Assembly: GCF_001693385.1 (NCBI RefSeq)
Contig: NZ_CP016428.1
Coordinates: 6,014,001-6,078,000 of the forward strand
Length of the DNA stretch: 64,000 nt
From: Bradyrhizobium icense
GTDB lineage: Bacteria > Pseudomonadota > Alphaproteobacteria > Rhizobiales > Xanthobacteraceae
Direction: 5' to 3'
Shown here: in pieces, positions 46,943-56,024 of the stretch
Layout of the letters: each line of letters opens with the position of its first letter
Numbering within the stretch: the stretch's first letter is position 1
Program-made: the position numbers and the translations under genes
Notes under the pieces: generated by a model
Database searches by the model: none
What the model was told of the DNA's origin: nothing
What the model saw: only the letters and a program-made list of their open reading frames with translations

Positions 46943-48196
46943 TTAGGGCCTCGCCAGGACCAGATCAGCGGCGCGGTCGCCAGACCGCACCGATCCCTCG
47001 ATGGTTGCCGGCAATCCGGTATCAGTCCAGTCGCCGGCGAGAAACAGGTTCTTGAACGATGTCACCGGGCCCGGACGCAGCGCATTCTGCTCCGGCGTAG
47101 CCTCAAAAGTCGCTCGGCGTTCGCGCACGATCTGCCAGGGCGGCAGCGGCAATTCGCCCGGCAGGCCAGCGGCCTTGCAGACATCCCGCCAGATCGCCTG
47201 CGCGAGTTCTTCGCGCGGCATGTCGACCAGCCGGTCGCCATTGCTGATGGTGACCGACAACCGCTGCGGGAATGCGAACAGCCATTCGACGAGGCCGCCG
47301 ACGACGCCGAGGATCGGCGCCGCATCCTTGGGCGGATCGAAGCGGAAATGCGCATTGACGATGGCGCGGAATTTCGACGGCGTCTTCAGGCCCGGCAGGA
47401 GTGCTGCCGCCGGGCGCGGCGGCACCGCGAGCACCACGACGTCGTCGGGGCCGAGCGCGATGGTGTCGCCACCGAATTTCAGCTCGCCGACATGGCTCCC
47501 CTTCATCACGAGTTCGCGCAGCTCATGGCCGAGTTGGATCGAAGCGCCTTTGTCCTGCAACAGCTTGATCGCCGGCTCGACCAGCACGGCGCTGAGGCCA
47601 TCGCGTGCGATCAGCGGCCGGCAGGCCTGCCCGCCCGCCAGCAGTGTTTCCCGCACGATCGCGCCGGCAAGGCCCGCCGAGCCCTCGGGCGGATCGACGT
47701 TGAGCGCGGCGAGCAGCAGCGGCTGCACCAGCCGGTCGTACAGCGTGCCTTTGCAGGGGATCGCATTGCCGACGGGTTTGTCGGTCCCTGCCCAGATCAG
47801 CGGCATCAATGCGAAATAGTCGAGCAGCTTCGTATCGGGGACGCGGCGCGCATCGTCGAACACCCACAGCGGCAACTTGCCGTCACCGAGGTCGAGCTGC
47901 CAGCGCTGGCCGGTCACGATATCGACGAACGGAAACTGCGCGAGCTTCGGCCCGACCAGTCCCGCCTCGGTGCCGATCGATTTGGCGTAGGCGAGCGCAT
48001 GGCGGTTGCCGGACAACAGCAAATGATTGCCGTTGTCGATAGTAAGGTTGGTGGCCGCGTCGAAATAGGACCGGCAACGGCCGCCGGCCTGCTGCGTAGC
48101 CTCGTGGACATGCACCCGGTAATTGGCGTTGGCGAGCCGCACGGCCGCTGAAAGGCCGGAAATGCCGGCGCCGATGATATGAACGTTTTTCTGCAT
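46943..48196 (-). CDS. hpnE: Hydroxysqualene dehydroxylase HpnE (FAD-dependent)
   Basis: 417 residues from the ATG at 48196. The FAD-binding Rossmann motif is VHIIGAGISGLSAAVRLA at the N-terminus, followed by VHEATQQAGGRCRSY; the C-terminal FAD motif is LFLAGDWTDTGLPATIEGSVRSGDRAA. It reduces hydroxysqualene to squalene as the third step of the HpnD-HpnC-HpnE route. The start codon overlaps the hpnD stop as TGATG, so the two are coupled. An in-frame extension of 14 codons would lie inside hpnD. Confidence 0.93.
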   Translation of the reverse strand: MQKNVHIIGAGISGLSAAVRLANANYRVHVHEATQQAGGRCRSYFDAATNLTIDNGNHLLLSGNRHALAYAKSIGTEAGLVGPKLAQFPFVDIVTGQRWQLDLGDGKLPLWVFDDARRVPDTKLLDYFALMPLIWAGTDKPVGNAIPCKGTLYDRLVQPLLLAALNVDPPEGSAGLAGAIVRETLLAGGQACRPLIARDGLSAVLVEPAIKLLQDKGASIQLGHELRELVMKGSHVGELKFGGDTIALGPDDVVVLAVPPRPAAALLPGLKTPSKFRAIVNAHFRFDPPKDAAPILGVVGGLVEWLFAFPQRLSVTISNGDRLVDMPREELAQAIWRDVCKAAGLPGELPLPPWQIVRERRATFEATPEQNALRPGPVTSFKNLFLAGDWTDTGLPATIEGSVRSGDRAADLVLARP

Positions 48197-49035
48197 CAGA
48201 TGATCGCGTAACGAAGGAGGATGGCAATCTTCGCCCATTTGTGGACGCGGACCGGCTCGCGCGGAGCGGCAAAGCCCCGGGCCAGCAGCAAGTCCAGGAT
48301 CGCGCGGTAATATTTCGACATGATCCGCGGTGCGCGCACCATGCGCCGCGAATTGCGCTTCATGATTTCGTCGGCCTTCTCAAAATGCTTTTTCGCGCGC
48401 TCGGCCAGCGGCAGGCATACTTTCGGCAATGCGCGATCGACGATCACCCGTTGCGGATCATCGGTCGTGATACCGGCAAGCAGCAGCCCCTCGCGTGGCA
48501 GATAGAGCCGACCGAGGCCGGCGTCTTCATCGACGTCGCGCAGGATATTGGTCAATTGCAGCGCCCGGCCGAGATGGTGGGCGAGCAGGATCCCGTCTTC
48601 CTCGGGCAGGCCGAACACGCGCACCGACAGGCGGCCGACCGCGCTGGCGACGCAGTCGCAATAGAGATCGAGGGTAGCAAGATCCGGCGCGCGAATATCC
48701 TGCGGCACGTCCATTTCCATGCCATCGACGATGGCGAGAAAATCCTCGCGCTTGAGGCCGAAGGTTTTGATCGACGCAGCGTAATCCTGCAGGCGCGGCG
48801 GTGGGTGACCCTGGTACAGCGCATCGATATCGTCGCGCCATTGCTGGAGCGCGGCCAGCCGCTCGGGCCGCGGGCCGTCGGAATCGGCGATATCGTCGAC
48901 TTGGCGGCAGAAACTGTAGATCTGGAACATCGCCTCGCGCTGGTCGCGCGGCAGGATGCGCATCGCGGCATAGAACGAACTGCCGGACGCGGTGGCACCG
49001 TAATCTGCGTTGGCCGCCGCCGGATGCAACGTCAT
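48196..49035 (-). CDS. hpnD: Presqualene diphosphate synthase HpnD
   Basis: 279 residues. Trans-isoprenyl diphosphate synthase fold with the Asp-rich motifs QVDDIADSDG and NILRDVDEDAGLGRLYLPRE intact, and the start SGSSFYAAMRILPRDQREAM typical of HpnD and phytoene synthase relatives. It condenses two farnesyl diphosphates to presqualene diphosphate. Its start overlaps the hpnC stop by 4 bp (ATGA) and its end overlaps the hpnE start. Confidence 0.94.
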   Translation of the reverse strand: MTLHPAAANADYGATASGSSFYAAMRILPRDQREAMFQIYSFCRQVDDIADSDGPRPERLAALQQWRDDIDALYQGHPPPRLQDYAASIKTFGLKREDFLAIVDGMEMDVPQDIRAPDLATLDLYCDCVASAVGRLSVRVFGLPEEDGILLAHHLGRALQLTNILRDVDEDAGLGRLYLPREGLLLAGITTDDPQRVIVDRALPKVCLPLAERAKKHFEKADEIMKRNSRRMVRAPRIMSKYYRAILDLLLARGFAAPREPVRVHKWAKIAILLRYAII

Positions 49036-49910
49036 GCGCCGGCCGCCGGATTTGCCTGGGGGCGGCGTCCGATCGCGCGGTGGCTGATCTCGCCGGCGAT
49101 GCCGCCGATGGTATGGCCGAGCAACTCCAGCTTGCTCAAATGCACGCGCTCGCTGAGCGGATCGCGCACTTTCAGCATGCCGACGATCTTGTCGGCAAAG
49201 GCTTGGATCACGGCAATATCGAGCCCGAGCCGGAAATCCTTTACCTCGGCACTCAATGACTTGCTTTCATTGAGAAGAGTTTCAGTCCGCACCGCGAGCG
49301 CATGGAGACATTGCAACAGCGCCGGCTGCGATTTCGCCTCGCCCAGCATCGCCACGGTGGCGCCGCTTGCTGCCAGCGCATCGCGCGGCAGGTAGACGCG
49401 GTTGAGATTCTTGTAGTCCTTGGCGCAATCCTGCAAATGGTTATTGATCTGCAACCCGGCGCACAGCGCGTCGGAAGCGGCCCAGGTCGAGGTGCTCTCG
49501 CCATGAACGTCGAGCATGAAACGGCCGACCGGCATGGCCGAATAGCGGCAATAGTGAATGACGTCGTCCCAGTTCTCGTAGCGCAGCTTGGTGACGTCCA
49601 TCCGGAATGCGACCAGCACGTCGAGCGCGTGGCGCGGCGCCATCGAACGCTGGGCGAGGGCCTGGCGCAGGCTGATCGCTTCCTTCTGCGTATCGCCCGT
49701 GCCCAATAGATCCGCCTCGAGCAGGTCGAGATAGCGCAGCTTCTCGTCCGCGCTAAGTGTCGCATGGTCGGCGATATCGTCGGCGGTCCTGACGAAATTG
49801 TAGAATGCGAGGATCAGCGCCCGGTGACGCGGATGAATGATCCACGACGCGACCGGAAAATTCTCGTCGCGCTCGGTCTTTCCGGATCGCAGGTCGCTCG
49901 CGCTGGTCAT
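49032..49910 (-). CDS. hpnC: Hydroxysqualene synthase HpnC
   Basis: 292 residues from the ATG at 49910. Same fold as HpnD, with FYNFVRTADDIADHATL as the first Asp-rich motif, but the second is LQDCAKDYKNLNRVYLPRD, the altered form usual in HpnC. The run DENFPVASWIIHPRHR near the start is also HpnC-specific. It turns presqualene diphosphate into hydroxysqualene. First gene of the operon hpnC-hpnD-hpnE-shc-hpnG; the promoter should lie in the 190 bp before it. Confidence 0.93.
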   Translation of the reverse strand: MTSASDLRSGKTERDENFPVASWIIHPRHRALILAFYNFVRTADDIADHATLSADEKLRYLDLLEADLLGTGDTQKEAISLRQALAQRSMAPRHALDVLVAFRMDVTKLRYENWDDVIHYCRYSAMPVGRFMLDVHGESTSTWAASDALCAGLQINNHLQDCAKDYKNLNRVYLPRDALAASGATVAMLGEAKSQPALLQCLHALAVRTETLLNESKSLSAEVKDFRLGLDIAVIQAFADKIVGMLKVRDPLSERVHLSKLELLGHTIGGIAGEISHRAIGRRPQANPAAGA

Positions 49911-50100
49911 CAAGAACTGGCTACATTCATCGGGATTGGCGGCATGTGCCGAGCATCGGCGCATGCCGGGAGATCGCGCCCCATATAGGGGAATACGTCG
50001 CCAAAACCAATGCTATATGGGCTGATTAGCCCCGCCCGTGACGCGCGTCATAGAGCCGAAAATTGGCTTTCCGCGAGGGTTAACGGACGCTAGCCGCGCC

Positions 50101-50340
50101 CTACTGGCCGTTGTTCTTGAGAACCTGGTTGCAGGCCGCGCTGATCTTGGGCCGATTTTCCTTGAGGCACGCCAGGATCGTGAAATCGCCCTGATCGATG
50201 ACCGGGCGGCAGAATTTCTGCACATCGCGCGTACAGGCCTTCTGCTCCTCCGCCGTTCCGCTGCGCTGTTGCTGGGCGAAGGCGACGTTCGACGAGACCG
50301 ACATCGACAACAAAGTGAGGGCCAGGAGAGATTTACGCAT
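50101..50340 (-). CDS. Small secreted cysteine-rich repeat protein
   Basis: 79 residues. Signal peptide (1-22, ending VAFAQ), then one copy of the cysteine-rich repeat found in GLG1-like proteins: KACTRDVQKFCRPVIDQGDFTILACLKENRPKISAACNQVL, with four cysteines in the usual C-x6-C-x12-C-x10-C type spacing. Periplasmic, disulfide-bonded, function unknown. It stands alone between hpnC and the next plus-strand gene. Confidence 0.8.
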   Translation of the reverse strand: MRKSLLALTLLSMSVSSNVAFAQQQRSGTAEEQKACTRDVQKFCRPVIDQGDFTILACLKENRPKISAACNQVLKNNGQ

Positions 50341-50751
50341 CGTATTCCTTCATTTCGGCAGCATGAAATCCCGTTCCCGATTTGCGTTTCGGCATCGCCG
50401 GGGCGGATTTGTTTGGATGGCAGGTGCCGCGTAACGCAGCAGCGTGCACAGGACAAGCATGGCAAATGCGGCCAAATTTACGGCGATCTCAGCACGTTAA
50501 ATAACCATCTGATATTTAACGTGTATTTTTGTCACAGCTCTCCCGCAATTGGCTGTTGCAGACAATGCGGCGCAAAGCTAGATGCTGCGCCGACGGAGCC
50601 GATGGGAATGATTGATTCCATTCGGCCACTTGTGCCCTTTTTCCTGCCGCTACCGGTGGAAACAGCACGCCGTCATTTGAACCTAAGATACTGCGGAAAC
50701 ACTAAATCTTCGATGCGGCGAGACGTATCTTGCAAGAGAGGCGTCTATTTT
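50341..50751. promoter_or_regulatory. 411-bp divergent spacer with a perfect 11-bp inverted repeat
   Basis: No gene was recognised. The spacer separates two divergent genes for secreted proteins. cacgttaaata (50493-50503) and tatttaacgtg (50513-50523) are exact reverse complements around a 9-base loop in a locally AT-rich stretch, followed by tatttttgtcac. It may be an operator for one or both genes; as a terminator it would have to serve an unseen transcript. Confidence 0.5.
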
Positions 50752-51270
50752 ATGGGAAAACTCACGATGAAACTGCTTGGTTCCAGCTTGTTCGGTCAGG
50801 CTCTCGCAGCGGCCGGGGTCGGCGCCGCGCTCATGTTATCGGTCACCGCAGGCCATGCCCAGGCGGGAGGCCCGTTTGCCGGCTTTGATGGAAACTGGAG
50901 CGGCTCGGGCACTGTCGCGCTGTCCAACGGCACCACCGAGAACATCCGCTGCAAGGCAGACTACAAGGTCAACGCCAACGGGCTCGGCCTGAAACAAAAT
51001 CTGCACTGCGCCAGCGACAGCTACAAGTTCGACCTGTCGAGCGACGTCACCAGCCAGGGTGACCGCATCTCCGGCAACTGGAGCGAGAAGAGCCGGAATA
51101 TCTTCGGCAATCTGCAGGGCACTGCCGGCGGCGGCCAGATCGACGTGTTCGTCGAAGCGTCGGGATTTGCAGCCAACCTGAATCTGCGCACCACCGGCAA
51201 CAAGCAGAGCGTGCAGATCGACTCCAAGGGCGAGATCCGCGGCGTCAAGATCACGATGACGAAGACCTGA
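50752..51270 (+). CDS. Secreted hypothetical protein, lipocalin-like beta-sandwich
   Basis: 172 residues from the ATG at 50752; the ATG at 50767 is an equal choice and gives a cleaner signal peptide (ending GHAQAG). The mature part, FAGFDGNWSGSGTVALSNGTTENIRCKADYKV onward, is a run of beta-strands with two cysteines (IRCKA, LHCAS) and ends in VQIDSKGEIRGVKITMTKT. The pattern recalls small periplasmic proteins seen often in bradyrhizobia; I know no function. A terminator follows. Confidence 0.75.
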   Translation: MGKLTMKLLGSSLFGQALAAAGVGAALMLSVTAGHAQAGGPFAGFDGNWSGSGTVALSNGTTENIRCKADYKVNANGLGLKQNLHCASDSYKFDLSSDVTSQGDRISGNWSEKSRNIFGNLQGTAGGGQIDVFVEASGFAANLNLRTTGNKQSVQIDSKGEIRGVKITMTKT

Positions 51271-51295
51271 TACAGACTTTCAAACGGGTAGCGCG

Positions 51296-51330
51296 AATGG
51301 CGGCCCTCCCTGGGTGCCGCCATTTTCATT
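51296..51330. terminator. Bidirectional intrinsic terminator
   Basis: Arms aatggcggc (51296-51304) and gccgccatt (51316-51324) with an 11-base loop, followed by tttcatttt. Located between the secreted protein gene and the convergent gene that ends at 51340. Confidence 0.75.
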
Positions 51331-51339
51331 TTCGGCAGC

Positions 51340-52398
51340 TCAGCGGAACTGCCAACCCCAGTGAGCGTCGCCACGGTCACGACGTTCCGTCACGTCGACG
51401 CGCATGAAGCGGTCATGCGCAAGCGCAGCCCCCACCCACAATTCGTTCCAAGCATCGAATACCGCCGGCGACAGCGCCTCGCGCTCCGCCATCAGCCGCC
51501 ACGACGTCTGGCGCACGGTTGCGCCCGTACCTTCGACCTGTAATTCCGCATCGTCGTCCTGCCCCCGCGCAAGCCGGGCGAAGGCCTTGGCGAAACCCAC
51601 CGCTCCCGCTTCCACGCCGCCCAACAGCTCAGCGACATCGTCGAAGGTGTGCATCCCGACGAGCCGCGCCGCGGCACCCGCGAGATGGCCGCCCTCTTCC
51701 GGACCGAGCACGGCGATCGTCTCCGGTACGATCGAAGTGATGTATTCCATCGCATAGTTGCGAAGCACCTTCTGCAGCCGCTCCTCCGGCCATGTATTCA
51801 CGGGCAGCCGCGGCGCGAGATCGGCGCGAAACGGCGAACAGCGCTCGCCGGGCGAAAACTGCAAGCGTTCTTCCGGCGCGAGTTCGTGATCCCACTCCTT
51901 GTAATAGCCCTCCAGCCCCGGCTGGCCATCGACGGTCTGCCCGGTGCAGACGAAGCCGAGCCTGGGATTGCCGAGCACAACGCCGTTGTTGGCATGCCAT
52001 CCGCGCAGCATCGCCCGCGACACTTCCGAGGGGATTCCGCAAATGGCGGTGCCGGACCAAATCCAGCGCGGCGGCGGATAACGCACCCAGGCCTTGCGGT
52101 CGCTCTCATAGACATACTCGACCTTCACGCCGCCGACCTGGTTCGACAGATAGTGATATTGCGCGCACGCCACTGCATGCGGGAGCCGGTCGAGGCCGAG
52201 CTTCTTCAATCCGGGAAGGAAGCGCGCCAATTGCTGCCGCCGGAAGGTGCGAAATACCACCTCGGCGGCGCGTGGCGCGCCGGCCCGCGACGCCAGCATC
52301 AGGACCAGCCCGGTTAGATAGGAATGATAGATGTGTTCGACCGCGCGGTAGGCGGCAGCGTCGGCCGCAGGGCGCGCGGCTAATCCGGCAGACGTCAT
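51340..52398 (-). CDS. Uncharacterised 352-residue protein upstream-linked to an RND transporter
   Basis: I do not recognise the family. There is no signal peptide and no clear transmembrane helix beyond a weak hydrophobic stretch at about 23-42 (YHSYLTGLVLMLASRAG). The middle is rich in aromatic and charged residues (YHYLSNQVGGVKVEYVYESDRKAWVRYPPPRWIWSG starts at about 100) and contains GYYKEWDHELAPEERLQFSPGERC. The C-terminal part is acidic and Ala-rich (MHTFDDVAELLGG). Probably cytosolic and enzymatic. It starts 59 bp downstream of the RND transporter gene on the same strand, so the two may form an operon. Confidence 0.7.
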   Translation of the reverse strand: MTSAGLAARPAADAAAYRAVEHIYHSYLTGLVLMLASRAGAPRAAEVVFRTFRRQQLARFLPGLKKLGLDRLPHAVACAQYHYLSNQVGGVKVEYVYESDRKAWVRYPPPRWIWSGTAICGIPSEVSRAMLRGWHANNGVVLGNPRLGFVCTGQTVDGQPGLEGYYKEWDHELAPEERLQFSPGERCSPFRADLAPRLPVNTWPEERLQKVLRNYAMEYITSIVPETIAVLGPEEGGHLAGAAARLVGMHTFDDVAELLGGVEAGAVGFAKAFARLARGQDDDAELQVEGTGATVRQTSWRLMAEREALSPAVFDAWNELWVGAALAHDRFMRVDVTERRDRGDAHWGWQFR

Positions 52399-52457
52399 TC
52401 CTCAGCCTCTCTTCGGCACGCCGTTGATCGGCAGCCCTTGTTGTTCAGCAGCGCTTG

Positions 52458-54848
52458 CTAGCTGGTCGGCTTGTTCTCCGCCGGCTTGGCGTGGTCGATC
52501 CCGCGAATCTTTTCCGACAGGTTGATCAGGAACATCGAGGTCGGCCGCAGGATGAAGAGATCAGCTACCAGCGCCGCGATCATCGAGAACGCGCTGAGCC
52601 AGCCGAACAGCCGCAGCGACGGCAAGTCGGAGAACACGGTGACGACGAGGCCGCAGGCCAGCACCACTGTGGTCAGGATCAGCGCCGGGCCTACCAGCAC
52701 GGTGGCGCGCTCGACCGCCAGTCCCGAACCGATGCCCGGCTTGCTCTCCAGCCGCAGACGGTTGAGGAAATGGATCGTGGCGCTGAGCCCCAAGCCGAAC
52801 GACACGATGAGCGCGACCACGCTGGCGAATTGCAGCCCCTCGCCCAGTATCCACAGCACCGTGCCCGATGCCACCACAGGGAAAATGCCGGGCAGGATGC
52901 AGGAGAACATCACCACGACCGAGCGGAATGCGAGGCCGATGAAGACCGCAACCAGCAGGAATTCCACCGTGAGGGCCTGATTGAGCTTCGAGATCATGTT
53001 GGCGCTGTTGCGCGCGGCAATCGCCGACAGACCCGTGACCGCGATCTCATAGCCGGGGTGCTCGGCGCGCACCTTGTCGAGCGCCTTGTCGAGCTTGTCG
53101 ACCACGGGAAGGATTTCGCTGGAATCGAGGTCGGGAACGCGTCCCGAAACCACCACCGCATCCTGATCGGCCGAGATGAAGCGGCGGACCAGATGTTCAG
53201 GGATTACACTGACATATTCCTTCAGCGTCGCGACGTCGGTGCTGCCCGCCTTCTCCGCGAGCCAGCGACGCAGCGTTTCCAGCGACCAGACATTGCCGAC
53301 GCCTGCCGATTTTTCGACCATGGCGTGAACGTCGGCGATCGTCTTCAACGTTTCCGGCGCGTAGAGCGAGGCACCCTTGGGGAATTCGATCAGTACGTCG
53401 ATCGGATTGGCGCCGGTGAGCTTGGCGTCGAGACGGCCCGATGCCGCGACCGCCTGCCGCTTGTCCGGCACCTGGTCGGCGAGCCGGTAGCGCGGCTCGA
53501 GCGTGGCGTAGATGTAGCCGAGGGCGCCGACGAAGAGCAGCGCGATCAGGCTGAACATGCCGGGGCGGCTGACCATGCGCACCGCGATCCAGTAACAGAA
53601 ATTGCGCAGCGCCTGGACGCCGGCGTCCGCGCTCTGGAACTTGACCGCGAAGATCTTTTCGTTGCGGACGAACAGCACGCCGAATACCGGCACGAGCGAC
53701 AGCACGGCTACCAGCGCGATGATGGTCGCGGCAAGGCCGGCTTCGCCGAATTTCCGGATCAATTCGGAATCGGAGAATTGCAGGGCGATGAAGGATATGC
53801 CGGCGGTCGCGTGGGTGAGCACGCAGGCCGGGCCCACCACCAGCACCGCGTTGGTGAACGCGGTGATCTTGTCCTGACCCGCGATCAGGCGGTCGCGCGC
53901 CGCGAACGTTAGTTGCATGGAGTCCGAGAAGCTGATCACCATGATGAGCGGCGTCATCACGTTCAGGAACATGTTGAGATTGAAACCGGCCCACCCGAGG
54001 GAGCCGAGCGCGAGCAGGATCGCGATGATCGGCGGGAAGGCCGCGACCACCATGAACGATATCTTGCGGAAAAAGACGATCGCGATGATGCAGCCGGCCA
54101 GAATGCCCAGGATGTTGTAGGTCAGCCCGTCGCGCTTGACCGCATTGCGGATCTCGAGCTGCATGACGGGAACGCCGGAAAGCTGCGCATTGAGCCCGCT
54201 GCCGGCGAGATCCTCGGCCATGATTTTCCGCATTTCGCCGACCACCTTGCCCAGCTCGTTGGACGAAACGACCTTCGGCTCCAGCGACAGCACGATCAGC
54301 GCCAGCGTGCCGTCCTCCGACAACAGCTTGCCGCGAATGATTTCGTTGGCTTTGACGGTTTCGACGAACTTGTCGTAGGCGGCGCCTTGCGGCAGTTCGG
54401 GCGGGAACAGCGCAGCCGGCAGCTTGCCGGGCTCCGGCGCCTGGCGCGCCGAGAACAGCGAGACCAGACCGCGCACGCCCTCGACCAGTTGCAGGTCGGT
54501 GACCATGTCGCGGATCTTTTCGAGGTTCTCACGGGCCAGCAGCGTCTTGCCCTCGACCACGACCAGCACGTCGAATTCGGTCGCTGGGAAGCGCTTGGTC
54601 ACGGCCTCATATTGCTTGAAGTCCTTGGAATCGGAACGGAACAACTGGCTCAGCGAGTCGTCGATCTTGATCCGCTCGATACCGAACAGCGCGGCCACGA
54701 TCAGCACAGCGAGAATGACCATGGACAGAATCGGCGCCTTGACCGCGATCAGTCCCATGCGCTCTAGACCGAAGGCGATGCTCTTGCCCGGCGGCGGCTC
54801 CTCTATGGCTGCGACGTGGACGCGACTTTCGGAGTTCTTGTCGAGCAT
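52458..54848 (-). CDS. RND/MMPL family transporter, hopanoid-transporter-like
   Basis: 796 residues from the ATG at 54848. Two-fold RND topology: one N-terminal helix (about 35-52), periplasmic domain (to about 230), six helices (about 240-440), second periplasmic domain, six helices (about 630-785). SLSQLFRSDSKDFKQYEAVTKRFPATEFDVLVVVEG after the first helix and the overall size resemble HpnN and other MMPL lipid carriers rather than drug-efflux HAE pumps; no membrane-fusion or outer-membrane partner gene is adjacent. Lipid or sterol-like cargo is inferred from family and from its place between the hopanoid block and hpnP. Confidence 0.85.
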   Translation of the reverse strand: MLDKNSESRVHVAAIEEPPPGKSIAFGLERMGLIAVKAPILSMVILAVLIVAALFGIERIKIDDSLSQLFRSDSKDFKQYEAVTKRFPATEFDVLVVVEGKTLLARENLEKIRDMVTDLQLVEGVRGLVSLFSARQAPEPGKLPAALFPPELPQGAAYDKFVETVKANEIIRGKLLSEDGTLALIVLSLEPKVVSSNELGKVVGEMRKIMAEDLAGSGLNAQLSGVPVMQLEIRNAVKRDGLTYNILGILAGCIIAIVFFRKISFMVVAAFPPIIAILLALGSLGWAGFNLNMFLNVMTPLIMVISFSDSMQLTFAARDRLIAGQDKITAFTNAVLVVGPACVLTHATAGISFIALQFSDSELIRKFGEAGLAATIIALVAVLSLVPVFGVLFVRNEKIFAVKFQSADAGVQALRNFCYWIAVRMVSRPGMFSLIALLFVGALGYIYATLEPRYRLADQVPDKRQAVAASGRLDAKLTGANPIDVLIEFPKGASLYAPETLKTIADVHAMVEKSAGVGNVWSLETLRRWLAEKAGSTDVATLKEYVSVIPEHLVRRFISADQDAVVVSGRVPDLDSSEILPVVDKLDKALDKVRAEHPGYEIAVTGLSAIAARNSANMISKLNQALTVEFLLVAVFIGLAFRSVVVMFSCILPGIFPVVASGTVLWILGEGLQFASVVALIVSFGLGLSATIHFLNRLRLESKPGIGSGLAVERATVLVGPALILTTVVLACGLVVTVFSDLPSLRLFGWLSAFSMIAALVADLFILRPTSMFLINLSEKIRGIDHAKPAENKPTS

Positions 54849-55245
54849 ACCCTGTCCAGTTCTCACGTCGGCCTGTTTGTGCAGCTTGGTTTTTGTGCAG
54901 CTTGGTGGCGCGAATACGGCTTGCCAGCCCCTATCCGATCGGCGCTAGCCCTTGAAATCACGCGGTAAATTAATCGGCGCCGTTTTACAGGCCCGAACCT
55001 GATCCGGCAAGCGCGCGCGGCAGGGCAAATCGGCCCGCAAATGTCGAAAATGCGCGTTAAGTCTCTGATTTGCCACACCTGCCGGCGCCACTTTGGACCG
55101 CTTTGGCGCGTTCAGGCCGGCAACGCCAACGCTGGCCGCAACGGGGCGCCACAAACCTCACCGGTCAATTTTGGGAGAAGCGGCTCACATTGGGTTGTCA
55201 GGCAAGTGTTGGCTCACAACGACCACGCAGGCAGGTGTCGATCCG
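54849..55245. other. 397-bp spacer, no gene recognised; short tandem repeat in the leader of the RND gene
   Basis: tttgtgcagcttggt occurs twice in tandem (54876-54890 and 54892-54906), 28-58 bp before the RND transporter start. The rest shows no convincing gene, RNA or terminator. It should contain the promoter of the transporter gene and the end of the eutB-hpnP-eutC transcript. Confidence 0.5.
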
Positions 55246-56019
55246 TCAATCGATCGGTCTGGCGGCGATCAGCGCGGTTCCGCTTTCGTCCTTCAGCGCC
55301 ACGCCGGTGACCTGGCGCGCGATGCCTTCACGCACCAGCCACGCGATCTTGAAGGCGGCCTCATCGTGGCTCAGGCCTGCGCCGTGGATATTGGATACAC
55401 AATTGCGCTTCTCGTCGGTGAGGCCGATGCGCGGCGCAAACGTCAGATAGGCGCCGAGGCTGTCGGGCGCCGACAGGCCGGGCCGTTCGCCGATCAGCAT
55501 CACCACCATTCGCGCGCCGAGCACGGCGCCGATCTCGTCACCCAGCGCCACGCGCGCGCCGGAAGCGACCACGACATGGCCGCACGGGATCCCGGCCTCC
55601 GTCAGGCGCGGAGCAAGATGGCGAACCAGCTCGACCGCGTGGACATTGACGGCCGCAGGCGACAGCCCGTCGCCGATCACGATCGCAACCTCGTTCGCAC
55701 TGCCGCCTTGCTTTTCCAGCACGCGTCGCGAATCCGGATCGAGCATGCGTCCGAGATCGGGACGGCGCAGATAGTCGCGCCGGTTGCGCGCCTGACTGCA
55801 GACCTCGCTGACTTGCAGGCCGAGACCGGCCAATTCCGCAGCGAGTTGCTGCGCATCGAGCGCGGCATGCACGGCATCCCGCGCGCGTGCGTGGTCGAGG
55901 GTAAAGGCAAGCAGGGCGTCGGTCGGCATGCTCGCGCCGGAGCGGCCGAGCCCGACGCGCGCCGGCGTCATCTGCCGCAGGGCTTCGAGCGAGCGGGTCG
56001 GCGGCGCCGGCGTTTTCAT
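55246..56019 (-). CDS. eutC: Ethanolamine ammonia-lyase small subunit
   Basis: 257 residues from the ATG at 56019. [34 protein letters not shown] is the EutC start; [49 protein letters not shown] and [13 protein letters not shown] [20 protein letters not shown] follow, all family runs that help bind the nucleotide loop of adenosylcobalamin. With EutB it deaminates ethanolamine to acetaldehyde and ammonia. It begins 5 bp after the hpnP stop, so it is transcribed with hpnP, not directly with eutB. A long in-frame upstream extension lies antisense-free inside hpnP and is rejected. Confidence 0.93.
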   Translation of the reverse strand: MKTPAPPTRSLEALRQMTPARVGLGRSGASMPTDALLAFTLDHARARDAVHAALDAQQLAAELAGLGLQVSEVCSQARNRRDYLRRPDLGRMLDPDSRRVLEKQGGSANEVAIVIGDGLSPAAVNVHAVELVRHLAPRLTEAGIPCGHVVVASGARVALGDEIGAVLGARMVVMLIGERPGLSAPDSLGAYLTFAPRIGLTDEKRNCVSNIHGAGLSHDEAAFKIAWLVREGIARQVTGVALKDESGTALIAARPID

Positions 56020-56024
56020 GGGCT

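Noticed and set aside
45103..47055. 650-codon open frame antisense to shc
   Set aside because: Product is Arg/His/Gly-rich without domains; it mirrors the codon bias of shc on the other strand.
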